Shown here: positions 29,107 to 37,682 of the stretch, one piece after another
Position numbering within the stretch: position 1 is the stretch's first letter
Layout: every line of letters starts with the position of its first letter
Source of the DNA: Actinophytocola xinjiangensis
GTDB taxonomy: Bacteria > Actinomycetota > Actinomycetes > Mycobacteriales > Pseudonocardiaceae
Length of the DNA stretch: 64,000 bases
NCBI RefSeq assembly: GCF_001921215.1
Contig: NZ_MSIF01000004.1
Coordinates: forward strand, 186,001-250,000
Direction: 5' to 3'
The notes under the pieces: generated by a model
What the model was told of the DNA's origin: nothing
The model's input: the letters and a program-made list of their open reading frames with translations, nothing else
Databases searched by the model: none
Position numbers and translations under genes: made by a program

Positions 29107-31710
29107 TCAGGCGGGGCCGAGAGCGTCGAGCTGGGCGCGTACCCGGTCCACGCCCGGGTTTCCCAACTCGGTCAGCATGGCCTCGGTGAGCAGGTAGGAC
29201 TCCCGGGCCAGGGTCGGCTCGCCGGCTCTCTCGTGGAGCTCGGCCATCGCCCAGTGGGCGTCCGCCTCGCCCAGGGGGGACCTGACCGTGCGCATGGCGG
29301 CCAGGGTCTCCTCCAGGTCGGTTCTGGCCTGCGCCCAGGCGCCGGTGCCGGTGCGGGCCCGGCCCAGCACCAGCACGGCGCGGGCGAGGTTGTACGGGTC
29401 GGGCGGGGTGAGCGCGGCCAGCTCGGCGCGGGCCGCGAGCGCGTGCTCGATCGCCTCCGCCGGGCGGCCGGCCTCGACCAGCGCCCTGGCCACGCTGATC
29501 AGCGCCAGGCCCACGCTGCGGGTCTCGCCGACCTCGCGGTAGCCGGCGAGCGCGCGCCGGAAGTGTTCGATCGCCAACTCGGTGCGGCCCTGGTCCAGGT
29601 AGGCGAAGCCGAACCGCTCGGTCGAGCCGGCCACCCGGTGCCGGTCGCCGAGGTGCTCCCAGAGACCGGCGGCCCGGCGCATGTGTTCGAGGGCCTCGTC
29701 GTTGCGGCCCAGGGCGTGGAACAGCAGGCCGAGCCGGTCCTGGGCCTCGGCCTCGGCGGCGGTGTCCGGACCGCCCCGGGTCGCCTCGACGGCCAGCAGG
29801 TCGAACTGCATCCAGTCGTGGTAGTGGGTGCGGACCAGGAACAGGCCCCACATGGCGTCGGCGAGCTGCCAGGTCGTGGCCGCCAGGCCGTGCTCGTGCG
29901 CGGTTCTGGCGGCGGCCAGCAGGTTGCGCCGCTGGCGGTCCAGCCAGTCCAGCGCCTCGGTGTGGTCGGTGAACCGGACCTCCTCGACCGGGCCGTGTTC
30001 GATGTCGCGGCGGGGAACGCGCCGGTGCGGGGTGACCAGCCGGCCCGCCTCGGTGGCCGAGGCCAGGTACCAGTCCAGCATGCGGCGCACCGCCAGCAGC
30101 CGCTCGGCCGGCGAGTCCAGCTGGTCGGCCAGCGACTGGGCGTGCAACCGGATCAGGTCGTGGAAGCGGTACTGGTCCTCGCCGGTCTCCTCCAGCAGGC
30201 TCGCCGTCAGCAACTCGTCGACCAGCGGTTCGGCGTCGGGCAGCGAGGTGTGCAGCACGGCCGCCGCCACCCCGGTGTCGAAGTCGTTGCCCGGATGCAG
30301 GCCCAGCAGCCGGTAGAGCCGGGCCGCCGGGGAGGACAGCGCGTGGTAGGACACGTCGAACACCGCCTTGACCGACAGGTCGTCGCTGAAGCTGAGCCGG
30401 GCGAGCCTGCGCTGCTCGTCGACCAGGTCCGCCACGACTTTCTCCAATGTCCACTTCGGACGTGACACCAGCCGCGCCGCGGCCACGCACAGCGCGATCG
30501 GCAGCCCGCCGCACAACGTGACCAGCTGCCGCGCCGGCCCGGCCTCCGCGTCGACCCGCCGCCGGCCGACCGTCCTGGCCAGCAGCGCCACCCCGTCACC
30601 GGCGGCGAGCCGGTCGACCTGCACGAACCGGGCACCGTCCGCGATCAGCGCGCCGAGCTGCGAACGGCTGGTGGCCACCGTGAGCGCCTGCGCCGAGGCC
30701 GGCAGCAGCGTGCGCACCTGCTCGGCCGACGCCACGTTGTCCAACAGCATCATCAGCCGCCGCCCGGCGGTCAGCGAACGGAACATCGTTGCCTGCTCGT
30801 CGGGGTCGAGCGGAACCTGCTGGGGGGCGACGCCCAGCGCCCGCAGGAACCGGCCGAACACCTCCGCCAGCTCCACCGGACGGCCCGGCCCACCCAGATC
30901 GGCGAACAGCTGACCGTCCTCGTAACGCTCGCGCACCCGGTGCGCCCAGTGCAGCGCGAACGCCGTCTTGCCCACCCCCGGCGGGCCGACCAGCACCACC
31001 AGCCGCGCGCGGCGGTGCGCCCGGTCCAGCTCCGCCAGCTCACCGACCCGGTTGACGAAACTCGTCACGTCCGGGCGCAGCTGACGCGGCGAGTCCCGCG
31101 CCGCGGCCCCGGCGATGACCGGCGGGGTGGCGGTGCCCGGCAGGTGGATCCACGCCGCCAGCCGCGTGCGTTTCACCTCGACGGTCACCGGGTGGTAGGT
31201 GGCGGGGTCGATGCCGCGGTGGCGGTGGCGCACGATCCCGTCGTAGACCGTGCCGGACACCGCCAGCGCCAGCGGCACCGGCGAGTGCCGCAGCGCGTCC
31301 CGCAGCTGGTCGGCGTCGAGCAGCCGGCACGCCTCCACCAGGTCGGTGCCCGACAGGCCGTGCTGGTCGACGCTGATCTCGCCGGCGTGCACCGCCAGCC
31401 GCAGCCGGATCCGGTGGGCCAGCGGCGCGCCCCGGTTGTGCTCGGTCAGCGCCGCCGACAGGTGCCCGGGCAGCGGGTCGAGCAACAGAACCTTGGAGAT
31501 CTCGGCCGGGACCAGCACGATCGCGCCGTCGCCCCGGTCCTCGTGGGTGCACGCCGACCACGGCACCCCGGCGGAGTCGAACGCCTCGCGCACCAGCTCG
31601 TACACCCGTGCCCGTACGGCGCTCTGCGCGCCGTCGTCGCGGTAGGGGTCGCTGAACCCCTCCACGTCGAACGCCACGACGGAGCGGTGGGTCGGGTACT
31701 GGTGGTGCAT
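29107..31710 (-). CDS. STAND protein: nucleotidyl-cyclase-like domain, NB-ARC ATPase, TPR array
   Basis: 867 residues. Residues 1-190 resemble a class III cyclase domain; both metal-binding aspartates are suggested by AFDVEGF (near residue 15) and EDRGDGAIV (near 64). An NB-ARC module begins around residue 225, with Walker A GPPGVGKT, Walker B LMMLLDN and winged-helix MHD-like region LYRLLGLHPGNDF. The last ~300 residues are tetratricopeptide repeats. No DNA-binding domain, so this is not a SARP/AfsR regulator. The build resembles STAND signal-switch or conflict proteins. Transcribed toward the lasso cluster, 191 bp from its end. Catalytic activity is unproved. Confidence 0.85.
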   Translation of the reverse strand: MHHQYPTHRSVVAFDVEGFSDPYRDDGAQSAVRARVYELVREAFDSAGVPWSACTHEDRGDGAIVLVPAEISKVLLLDPLPGHLSAALTEHNRGAPLAHRIRLRLAVHAGEISVDQHGLSGTDLVEACRLLDADQLRDALRHSPVPLALAVSGTVYDGIVRHRHRGIDPATYHPVTVEVKRTRLAAWIHLPGTATPPVIAGAAARDSPRQLRPDVTSFVNRVGELAELDRAHRRARLVVLVGPPGVGKTAFALHWAHRVRERYEDGQLFADLGGPGRPVELAEVFGRFLRALGVAPQQVPLDPDEQATMFRSLTAGRRLMMLLDNVASAEQVRTLLPASAQALTVATSRSQLGALIADGARFVQVDRLAAGDGVALLARTVGRRRVDAEAGPARQLVTLCGGLPIALCVAAARLVSRPKWTLEKVVADLVDEQRRLARLSFSDDLSVKAVFDVSYHALSSPAARLYRLLGLHPGNDFDTGVAAAVLHTSLPDAEPLVDELLTASLLEETGEDQYRFHDLIRLHAQSLADQLDSPAERLLAVRRMLDWYLASATEAGRLVTPHRRVPRRDIEHGPVEEVRFTDHTEALDWLDRQRRNLLAAARTAHEHGLAATTWQLADAMWGLFLVRTHYHDWMQFDLLAVEATRGGPDTAAEAEAQDRLGLLFHALGRNDEALEHMRRAAGLWEHLGDRHRVAGSTERFGFAYLDQGRTELAIEHFRRALAGYREVGETRSVGLALISVARALVEAGRPAEAIEHALAARAELAALTPPDPYNLARAVLVLGRARTGTGAWAQARTDLEETLAAMRTVRSPLGEADAHWAMAELHERAGEPTLARESYLLTEAMLTELGNPGVDRVRAQLDALGPA

Positions 31711-31758
31711 CCCTTCAGATCTACACCACCGGACCGTCCGGCCGGCGCGTCAGATGAG

Positions 31759-32253
31759 TCAGAAACCCATCGAGAGTTTGGCGAGCATGTCACGGCCCTG
31801 CTCGGCGTTGCGCGGCTTGCTCAGCACGTCGTAGCGGCGGGCCACCAGCTGGCTGTGCGAGACGAAGTCACGCTGACCCCGGGTCGCGCCGTAGCGGGCG
31901 GCCGAGGCGGCCACGCCGAACACCACACCGGAGGCCAGTCCGATCAGGATCGCCGCGATGCCGGCGCCGGGGGAGAACAGGCTCAGCAGCAGACCGACGA
32001 ACAGGCCGAACCAGGCGCCCGACAGCGCGCCGGACCGCAGGACGCGGCTCCACGTCAGCCGCGCGGCGACCCGCTCGACGACCATCGGCTCGACGCCGAC
32101 AATGGTCACGTCCTGGACCGGGAACTCGTTGTCCGCCAAGTGGTCCACAGCCCGCTGGGCCTGCTCGTAGGTGTCGTAGGAGCCGATCGGCCAACCATCC
32201 GGCAGGGTCGGCAGACCCATCGCCGACGGCGTCGGCGTGAAGGCTGTCGTCAT
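31759..32253 (-). CDS. General stress protein 17M-like membrane protein
   Basis: 164 residues from an ATG with AGGAGGTGA. N-terminal GSYDTYEQAQRAVDHLADNEFPVQDVTIVG is the general-stress-protein 17M-like domain; two membrane helices follow (GALSGAWFGLFVGLLLSLFSP; IAAILIGLASGVVFGVAASAA). Related proteins in Mycobacterium and Corynebacterium are small stress or envelope proteins of unclear activity. Single gene between two unrelated units. Confidence 0.85.
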   Translation of the reverse strand: MTTAFTPTPSAMGLPTLPDGWPIGSYDTYEQAQRAVDHLADNEFPVQDVTIVGVEPMVVERVAARLTWSRVLRSGALSGAWFGLFVGLLLSLFSPGAGIAAILIGLASGVVFGVAASAARYGATRGQRDFVSHSQLVARRYDVLSKPRNAEQGRDMLAKLSMGF

Positions 32254-32361
32254 GTCGGAATCACCTCCTGGGTAGGGGAGTCCTACCTGGCACAACGCCC
32301 GCCCCTGCCCGGCTGTGCCCGCCGGGGCGCACTTCACAGCCACTTCTCAGCTGCGGGCGAC

Positions 32362-33318
32362 TCAGCTGAGGGCCACGACCAGCTTGCCGACGGTGCCCCG
32401 CCCGTGCAGCCGGGCCAGGCCGTCGGGGACCTGCTCCAGCGTGAGCACCTCGGACACCAGCGGTGACACCGTGCCGCGCGCGTACTCGTCCAGCACGGCG
32501 GCGTGTGCGTGCGCCAGCGCGTCCGGCGCGTGCGTGCGGTAGCCGCCGAGGTTGAGCCCGAGCACCGCGTAGGTCTTGACCAGCGCGTGGTTGGTCGGCA
32601 GCTCGGCCACCCGCCCGCCGCCGAAGCCGACGACCAGGATCCGGCCCTCGAACGCGACCGCGCGGCGCGACCGGTCGAAGGTGTCCCCGCCGACCGGGTC
32701 GACGATCACGTCCGCGCCCCGCCCGCCGGTGAACTCCCGGACCGGGTCGACGAAGTCGCCCTCCCGGTGGTCCAGCGCGAGGTCCGCGCCCAGCTCGCGG
32801 CACAGCGCGACCTTGTCGGCGCCGCCCGCGGTGGCGACCACCCGCGCGCCGGCGGCCTTCGCCAGCTGGATGGTGGCGCTGCCGACCCCGCCGGCGCCGG
32901 CGTGCACCAGCACGGTCTCACCGGGGGCCAGCCGCGCCCGGCGGTGCAGGGCGAGGTGGGCGGTCAGGTAGGTGACCGACATCGCGGCGGCGTCGGTGGC
33001 GCTCATGGTGTCCGGGACCGGCAGCGGGTCGGCCAGCACGGTGCGTTGCGCCAGGCCACCGGCCGGCAGCCGGCACAGCCCGACCACGCGTTCGCCGGTG
33101 CCGGCCACGCGCCCGGCGACCTCGAACCCCGGCACGAACGGCAGCGGCGGCCGTTCCTGGTAGCGGCCACGGCACAGCAGCACGTCGCTGAAGTTCAGCG
33201 CGGCGGCCTCCACGTCGACCAGCACCTCGCCCGGGCCAGGCACCGGGTCGGGGACGTCGTCCTCCAGCACCAGCACGTGGTCCGGATCACCGAGCTCGTG
33301 CACCCGCCATGCGCGCAT
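32362..33318 (-). CDS. NADPH:quinone oxidoreductase-like zinc-independent MDR protein
   Basis: 318 residues from the ATG at 33318 with GAGGAGG upstream. Medium-chain dehydrogenase/reductase fold: N-terminal GroES-like part with NFSDVLLCRGRYQERPPLPFVPGFEVAG, then the Rossmann part with HAGAGGVGSATIQLAKAAGARVVA and GADVIVDPVGG. The zinc ligands of alcohol dehydrogenases are missing, as in quinone oxidoreductases. Divergent from the hydroxyacid dehydrogenase with only 30 bp between starts, so the two promoters overlap. Confidence 0.88.
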   Translation of the reverse strand: MRAWRVHELGDPDHVLVLEDDVPDPVPGPGEVLVDVEAAALNFSDVLLCRGRYQERPPLPFVPGFEVAGRVAGTGERVVGLCRLPAGGLAQRTVLADPLPVPDTMSATDAAAMSVTYLTAHLALHRRARLAPGETVLVHAGAGGVGSATIQLAKAAGARVVATAGGADKVALCRELGADLALDHREGDFVDPVREFTGGRGADVIVDPVGGDTFDRSRRAVAFEGRILVVGFGGGRVAELPTNHALVKTYAVLGLNLGGYRTHAPDALAHAHAAVLDEYARGTVSPLVSEVLTLEQVPDGLARLHGRGTVGKLVVALS

Positions 33319-33348
33319 CGCCTGCCTCCTCACCGTTAGTGTCCACGC

Positions 33349-34311
33349 GTGAACATCGCCGTACTCGACGACTACCAGCACGTCGCGTTGTCCTCTGTGT
33401 ACTGGACGGAGTTGCCGGCGGAGGTGACGGTGGTGCCTTTCCACGACCACGTCAGCGATCCCGACGCGCTGGTGGCCCGACTTGAGCCGTTCGACGTGGT
33501 GGTGGCGATGCGGGAGCGCACGGCGTTGCCGCGATCGGTTCTCGAGCGGCTCCCGAACCTGGCGCTGCTGGTGACCACCGGCATGGCCAACGCGGCCATC
33601 GACCTGGACGCCACCCGGGACCTCGGGATCACCGTGTCCGGGACCACGGTGCTGACCTCGTCGACCGTCGAGCTGACCTGGGCGTTGATCCTGGCCGCCG
33701 TCCGCCAGCTGCCCGCCCAGGAAAAGGCTTTCCTTGAGCAGGGCTGGCACACCGGCCGCGGCCCCGAGGCCATGGGCGGCGACCTGGCGGACGCGACCCT
33801 GGGCGTGGTCGGGCTCGGCCGGATCGGCGCACGGGTGGCCGCCGTCGGCGCCGCGTTCGGCATGCGGGTCGTTGCCTGGAGCCAGAACCTGACCGCCGCC
33901 CCGGCGCGGGCCGCCGGCGTGACGGCGGTGACCAAGGAGGAACTGCTGGCCACCAGCGACGTGGTCACCCTGCACCTGCGCCTGAGCGAGCGCACCCGCG
34001 GCGTCCTCGGCGCGGCGGAACTGGCACTGATGAAGCCGACCGCCTACCTGGTGAACACCTCCCGGGGACCGCTGGTCGACGAGACCGCGCTGGTCGAGGC
34101 GGTGACCTCGGGCCGGCTCGCCGGCGTCGGCCTGGACGTCTACGACGTCGAACCACTGCCGGCGCACAGCCCACTGCGCGCCCTGCCCCGGTCGGTGCTG
34201 CTGCCCCACCTCGGCTACGTGTCCCGGCGCACCTTCGACGTGTTCTACCGGGACATCGTCGACGACATCCTGGCCCACCGCGCGGGTGCGCCGGTCCGGG
34301 TCCTCGGGTAA
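33349..34311 (+). CDS. D-2-hydroxyacid dehydrogenase
   Basis: 320 residues from a GTG that seems leaderless: a TAGTGT -10-like box ends 7 bases before it and there is no ribosome site. NAD-binding motif GVVGLGRIGARVAAVGAAFGM, the substrate/catalytic Arg in VTLHLRLSERTRGV, the Glu in VYDVEPLPAHSPL and the His in LLPHLGYVS are all in place. Family members include D-3-phosphoglycerate, glyoxylate/hydroxypyruvate and formate dehydrogenases; substrate unknown. Confidence 0.88.
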   Translation: MNIAVLDDYQHVALSSVYWTELPAEVTVVPFHDHVSDPDALVARLEPFDVVVAMRERTALPRSVLERLPNLALLVTTGMANAAIDLDATRDLGITVSGTTVLTSSTVELTWALILAAVRQLPAQEKAFLEQGWHTGRGPEAMGGDLADATLGVVGLGRIGARVAAVGAAFGMRVVAWSQNLTAAPARAAGVTAVTKEELLATSDVVTLHLRLSERTRGVLGAAELALMKPTAYLVNTSRGPLVDETALVEAVTSGRLAGVGLDVYDVEPLPAHSPLRALPRSVLLPHLGYVSRRTFDVFYRDIVDDILAHRAGAPVRVLG

Positions 34312-34399
34312 GGGTTTGGCCCGCTGGGCGGGTTCGTCGCTCCGGGCGCTCGGGTATGGGGTTTGGCCGGCTGTGCGGGTTCGCCGCTCGGGTAGGGGG
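34312..34399. repeat. Imperfect GGGTTTGGCC/GCGGGTTCG tandem repeats in convergent gap
   Basis: Two to three ~37-45 bp imperfect copies built from GGGTTTGGCC, GCGGGTTCG and CTCGGGTA follow the hydroxyacid dehydrogenase stop, the last running into the pirin gene end. Likely replication-slippage DNA; no clear hairpin terminator. Confidence 0.6.
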
Positions 34400-35359
34400 T
34401 TACCTCGGGCGGGTTCGCCGTCGTGGGGTGAGCCGCACGTTCGGCAGGTCCGGGGCCGGCACCCGCCGCCCGTCCTGCCCGCCGACCACGCCGAAACGGT
34501 CCGACCCGGCCTCCCAGTCGTCGCGGGCCGTGGCGATCTCGTCGTGGGAGCGGCCCACGAAGTTCCACCACATGACCAGCTCGTCCGGAAACGGTTCGCC
34601 GCCCAGCAGCACCGCGCGCACCGGCCCGTCGGCCGACACCGCCAGCTCCGCGCGTCCCGTGCCCAGGTACAGCATCTGCCCGCGCGGCACGGTGACCCCG
34701 GCCACCACCGGCGAGCCGGTGACCGCCAGCAGCGCGTACTCGAAGTCCTGGCGCAGCGGCAGCCGCGCCGCCGACCCGCCGGCCACCACGAGATCGGCGC
34801 CGACCAACGGCGAGAACGTCGTCGCCGGTGACACCGCGTCACCGAGCGTGCCGACGAACACCGTGGCCGACAGGCCGCCGTCGGTGAACCGGGGCAGGGC
34901 GGTGTGCTGCTCGAAGGCCGGATCGGTGCCGGCGTGCCCGCCGGGCAGCGCGACCCACAGCTGGAGCCCGTGCAGCGGCGCCCCGCCGGCCGGCGAGAAC
35001 TCCGAGTGCGCGACCCCCCGGCCACTGGTCATCAGGTTCAGCTGGCCAGGCCGGACCAGCACGTCACTGCCGACGCTGTCCCGGTGGTGGATCTCGCCGA
35101 CCAGCGGCCAGGTCACCGTCTGCAACCCGATGTGCGGGTGCGGCGGGACCCGCATCGCCTCGTCGTGCGGGCCGAACGCGTCGAGGAAACACCACGCGCC
35201 GACCGTCGGCAGCCCCCGCTGCGGCAGCACCCGGTCGACCCGCATGCCCCGCACCCCGCCCAACGGCACCTCCCGCGCCGCGAACAGCTCCGCGACAGCG
35301 TGATCGTCGGCCGCCGTCCGGCACACCGTCAGACCAGGCGCGACGTCGAGATTACTCAC
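34400..35359 (-). CDS. Pirin-family bicupin protein
   Basis: 319 residues from a GTG. N-terminal cupin has the pirin metal site: VGAWCFLDAFGPHD...RVPPHPHIGLQTVTWPLVGEIHHRDS...VRPGQLNLMTSGRGVAHSE, giving three His and a Glu. The C-terminal cupin is present (LLGGEPFPDELVMWWNFVGRSHDEI). Bacterial pirins may act as quercetinases or redox sensors. The last ~40 residues are basic and lie in repeat-rich DNA, so the C-terminus may have drifted. Starts 4 bp after the acetyltransferase stop: a two-gene operon. Confidence 0.9.
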   Translation of the reverse strand: MSNLDVAPGLTVCRTAADDHAVAELFAAREVPLGGVRGMRVDRVLPQRGLPTVGAWCFLDAFGPHDEAMRVPPHPHIGLQTVTWPLVGEIHHRDSVGSDVLVRPGQLNLMTSGRGVAHSEFSPAGGAPLHGLQLWVALPGGHAGTDPAFEQHTALPRFTDGGLSATVFVGTLGDAVSPATTFSPLVGADLVVAGGSAARLPLRQDFEYALLAVTGSPVVAGVTVPRGQMLYLGTGRAELAVSADGPVRAVLLGGEPFPDELVMWWNFVGRSHDEIATARDDWEAGSDRFGVVGGQDGRRVPAPDLPNVRLTPRRRTRPR

Positions 35360-35363
35360 GGCG

Positions 35364-35669
35364 CTAGGAACCTTCGGGCGGCGTCTGCAGGTGTCCCGCG
35401 TACCGGTCCATGTTCTTGCGCACGTAGGCGGCGATGAACGGGCACACCGGCACGATCACCTTCTCCCGCGCGACCGCGTCGTCGAGCGCGCCGCCCGCGA
35501 GGACCTTGCCCAGGCCCTGACCGGCGAACGCGTCGTCGATCTCACTGTGCGTGAACACGATGCGGTTGCCGCTGTCGTGGAACTGGGCGAAGCCGGCGAC
35601 CTGGTCACCGACCAGCAGCTCGTAGCGGAACTGGTCCTGGTTGAGCTCGACCCTGGCCTCCGCTGACAT
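35364..35669 (-). CDS. GCN5-like N-acetyltransferase (short YjdJ type)
   Basis: 101 residues from the ATG at 35669 with AGAGGTG upstream; the longer frame is rejected. The compact family has IVFTHSEIDDAFAGQGLGKVLAGGALDDA (acetyl-CoA pyrophosphate loop QGLGKVL) and the ending CPFIAAYVRKN. These ~95-residue acetyltransferases are common and of unknown substrate. First gene of an operon with pirin. Confidence 0.85.
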   Translation of the reverse strand: MSAEARVELNQDQFRYELLVGDQVAGFAQFHDSGNRIVFTHSEIDDAFAGQGLGKVLAGGALDDAVAREKVIVPVCPFIAAYVRKNMDRYAGHLQTPPEGS

Positions 35670-35810
35670 GGGCACCTCTTTCCTGGGCGGGGTTGCGCCA
35701 GTGATCGTCCCAGAGTTTCGGCCCAGGTGCGCAACCGCTGGTCCAGGGTCTCGCGGGTCGGGAACGAACCAGAGGCCACGACCCCGGTCGGTCTCCCGCA
35801 CGAACGCCGG

Positions 35811-36227
35811 CTACGCCACCGGGTCGCGGGCGCTCACCCGCAGCCACCACAGGCCGAGCACCGGCAGCACCGCCGGGATGAACACGTAGCCGCGGCCGAA
35901 CTCCGACCACACCGTGGCGTCCGGAAACGCCTGTGGGTCAACGAGACTGAACGTGCCGACGGCCAGCACCCCGACCAGTTCGACCACAATGGACACCCAG
36001 GCGACGGTGCGGGACGTGGCCGAGCCGCGCACCAGGCACACCGTGGCCACCACGTACACCACCGCCGCGAACGCCGACAGCAGGTAGGCCACCGGCGCCT
36101 CACCGAACCGCGTGCCGATCTGCACGGCCGACCGCGCGGTCGCCGCCAGCGCGAACACCGCGTACACCGCGATCAGCAGCCGGCCCGGCCCCGACCGGGT
36201 CCGCTGCGCGAGTCCCGGCTCAGGCAT
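35811..36227 (-). CDS. Small four-helix membrane protein, unknown function
   Basis: 138 residues, four predicted membrane helices (LLIAVYAVFALAATARS; VAYLLSAFAAVVYVVATVCLV; TVAWVSIVVELVGVLAVGTF; VFIPAVLPVLGLWWLRV). I do not recognise a characterised family. Its start overlaps the end of the gene upstream by 8 bp, and that gene is also a small membrane protein, so they probably form a pair. Confidence 0.75.
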   Translation of the reverse strand: MPEPGLAQRTRSGPGRLLIAVYAVFALAATARSAVQIGTRFGEAPVAYLLSAFAAVVYVVATVCLVRGSATSRTVAWVSIVVELVGVLAVGTFSLVDPQAFPDATVWSEFGRGYVFIPAVLPVLGLWWLRVSARDPVA

Positions 36228-36600
36228 GCGCGTCCCAGACCTGCTGGAGGCGCAGCAGCATCACCGGCACCGCCAGACAGCCCACCACCAGCACCGCCGG
36301 GCCCCACCGGGTCTTCTCGGCCAGCGCCCAGAACGCCGCCAGCGCCAGCACCAGCACCGGGCCGACCAGGTAGCCGACGAAGGAGAACCCGTCCAGCTCC
36401 CGCTCGGTGACGAACAGCGCGACGATGCCGCCGACGGCCTGCACCACCAGACCCAGCTCCAGCAGCGCCACCACCCCGAGCACACCGACCCCGTACCAGC
36501 GGTCGGGCCGCGTCGGCTGGCCGGCGATCGCCAGCACGAGCGCCCACAGTGCCGCCGCCAGCGAGACGTAGGTCAGGGTCGTGGCCAGCACGTCGTTCAC
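36220..36600 (-). CDS. Small membrane protein, unknown function
   Basis: 126 residues from a GTG. Four hydrophobic stretches (TYVSLAAALWALVLAIAG; VLGVVALLELGLVVQAVGGIVALF; FVGYLVGPVLVLALAAFWAL; AVLVVGCLAVPVMLLRL). Resembles widespread unnamed actinobacterial integral membrane proteins. First of a two-gene membrane operon; divergent from the 78-residue gene, 36 bp apart. Confidence 0.72.
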   Translation of the reverse strand: MNDVLATTLTYVSLAAALWALVLAIAGQPTRPDRWYGVGVLGVVALLELGLVVQAVGGIVALFVTERELDGFSFVGYLVGPVLVLALAAFWALAEKTRWGPAVLVVGCLAVPVMLLRLQQVWDAHA

Positions 36601-36636
36601 GGGCCCGATCCTAGATCTCTGCCCTACACTGGTCGC

Positions 36637-36873
36637 GTGGACGTCCTGGTTCCGTTCCTGCTGGTGGTCGCGGGCTTCGGCGTGGTGGTGCTGGGCCTGG
36701 CCAAGTTCGCCGCGCGCGCCAGGCGCAACGGGGTCAGCGGCGTCGGAAGCTCCTCGATGACGATCATCGACGAGATCTTCCACCCCATCGCCCAGGAGTC
36801 CCACGTGGAGATCCAGGCCCAGGAGGAGCGTCTGGCGCCCCGCGAACTGCCCGGCGACCCGCCCCGACGCTAG
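36637..36873 (+). CDS. Small membrane-anchored protein, probably leaderless mRNA
   Basis: 78 residues: one N-terminal membrane helix (VLVPFLLVVAGFGVVVLGL) then a cytoplasmic polar tail ending IIDEIFHPIAQESHVEIQAQEER. The GTG start lies 6 bases after TACACT (36625-36630), a good -10 hexamer, with no ribosome site, so translation probably begins at the 5' end of the mRNA. Similar short proteins occur in many actinobacteria; function unknown. Its stop overlaps the convergent GntR gene end by 4 bp. Confidence 0.75.
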   Translation: MDVLVPFLLVVAGFGVVVLGLAKFAARARRNGVSGVGSSSMTIIDEIFHPIAQESHVEIQAQEERLAPRELPGDPPRR

Positions 36874-37616
36874 GGGCGGCCGGTCCAGCCCGAGTGCTCG
36901 ATCGCGGCCAGGCCCCGCCGCAGGATCGACCGGCTCAGCGCGGCGGCCAGGTCGGCGTCGCGTTCCTCGTAGGCGTGCAGCAGCCGGCGGTGGTCGATGA
37001 CCGAGCTGGCGAGCCGGTCGGGCGCGGACAGGCTCAGGTGGCGCAGTTGCAGGATCCGCACGCCGAGGCTGTCCAGCACGCGGCTGACGGTCGTGTTCCC
37101 GGCGATCGACGCCTCATTGTTGCGAAATCCGACGTTGAGCCAGAAGTACCGGTCGACGTCGCCGGCGGTCGCCGCCTGTTCCTGCTGTCGTTGAATGTCG
37201 CGCAGCCGGTTCAGGTCGGATTCTGTAGCGTTTTCTACAATGCGCTGGCTCACCAAGGCGTACAGTGTCGCCCGCAGCTCGTAGATTTCCCGGACCTCGT
37301 CCAGCGACAGCCGCCGAACCCGGGGCCGGCGGTGCGCGGCGATCTCCACCAGACCTTCCCGCTCCAGGGTCAGCAACGCTTCCCGTACAGGGGTTCGGCT
37401 GCTGCGGAAGGTCCGTGCCAGTTCGACGGAGTTGAGGTCGTCGCCGGGCCGCAGCCGGGCCTCCACAATGGCCGTCCCGACCGACACGAGGATCTGGTCG
37501 ACCACGCTGTCGGCGTTCTCCGACCGGCCGAGCACACGCAGTATCTCGAGATGACCGGCGGACGGCTCGGTGCCCACCGGGCGAACCGCCAGGTTACTGT
37601 CGGTTTGGGCGCCCAT
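36870..37616 (-). CDS. GntR-family (FCD) transcriptional regulator
   Basis: 248 residues from the ATG at 37616 (another ATG 24 bp upstream). Winged helix around residues 45-105 (GDDLNSVELARTFRSSRTPVREALLTLEREGLVEI), then the all-helical FCD ligand domain (YELRATLYALVSQRI; DIQRQQEQAATAGDVDRYFWLNVGFRN; DHRRLLHAYEERDADLAAAL). FadR-type regulators of this class sense organic acids or sugar acids. Target gene not evident. Confidence 0.88.
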   Translation of the reverse strand: MGAQTDSNLAVRPVGTEPSAGHLEILRVLGRSENADSVVDQILVSVGTAIVEARLRPGDDLNSVELARTFRSSRTPVREALLTLEREGLVEIAAHRRPRVRRLSLDEVREIYELRATLYALVSQRIVENATESDLNRLRDIQRQQEQAATAGDVDRYFWLNVGFRNNEASIAGNTTVSRVLDSLGVRILQLRHLSLSAPDRLASSVIDHRRLLHAYEERDADLAAALSRSILRRGLAAIEHSGWTGRP

Positions 37617-37682
37617 GGGCGGTGATAATAGCGGTGGCAATGCGCCGCGTCAGCATTTTGGCGAGCAATTCCGGGAATGTTT

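Noticed and set aside
29107-31710. SARP/AfsR-type activator of the lasso cluster
   Set aside because: The N-terminus is cyclase-like; no OmpR-type DNA-binding domain or BTAD region precedes the NB-ARC.
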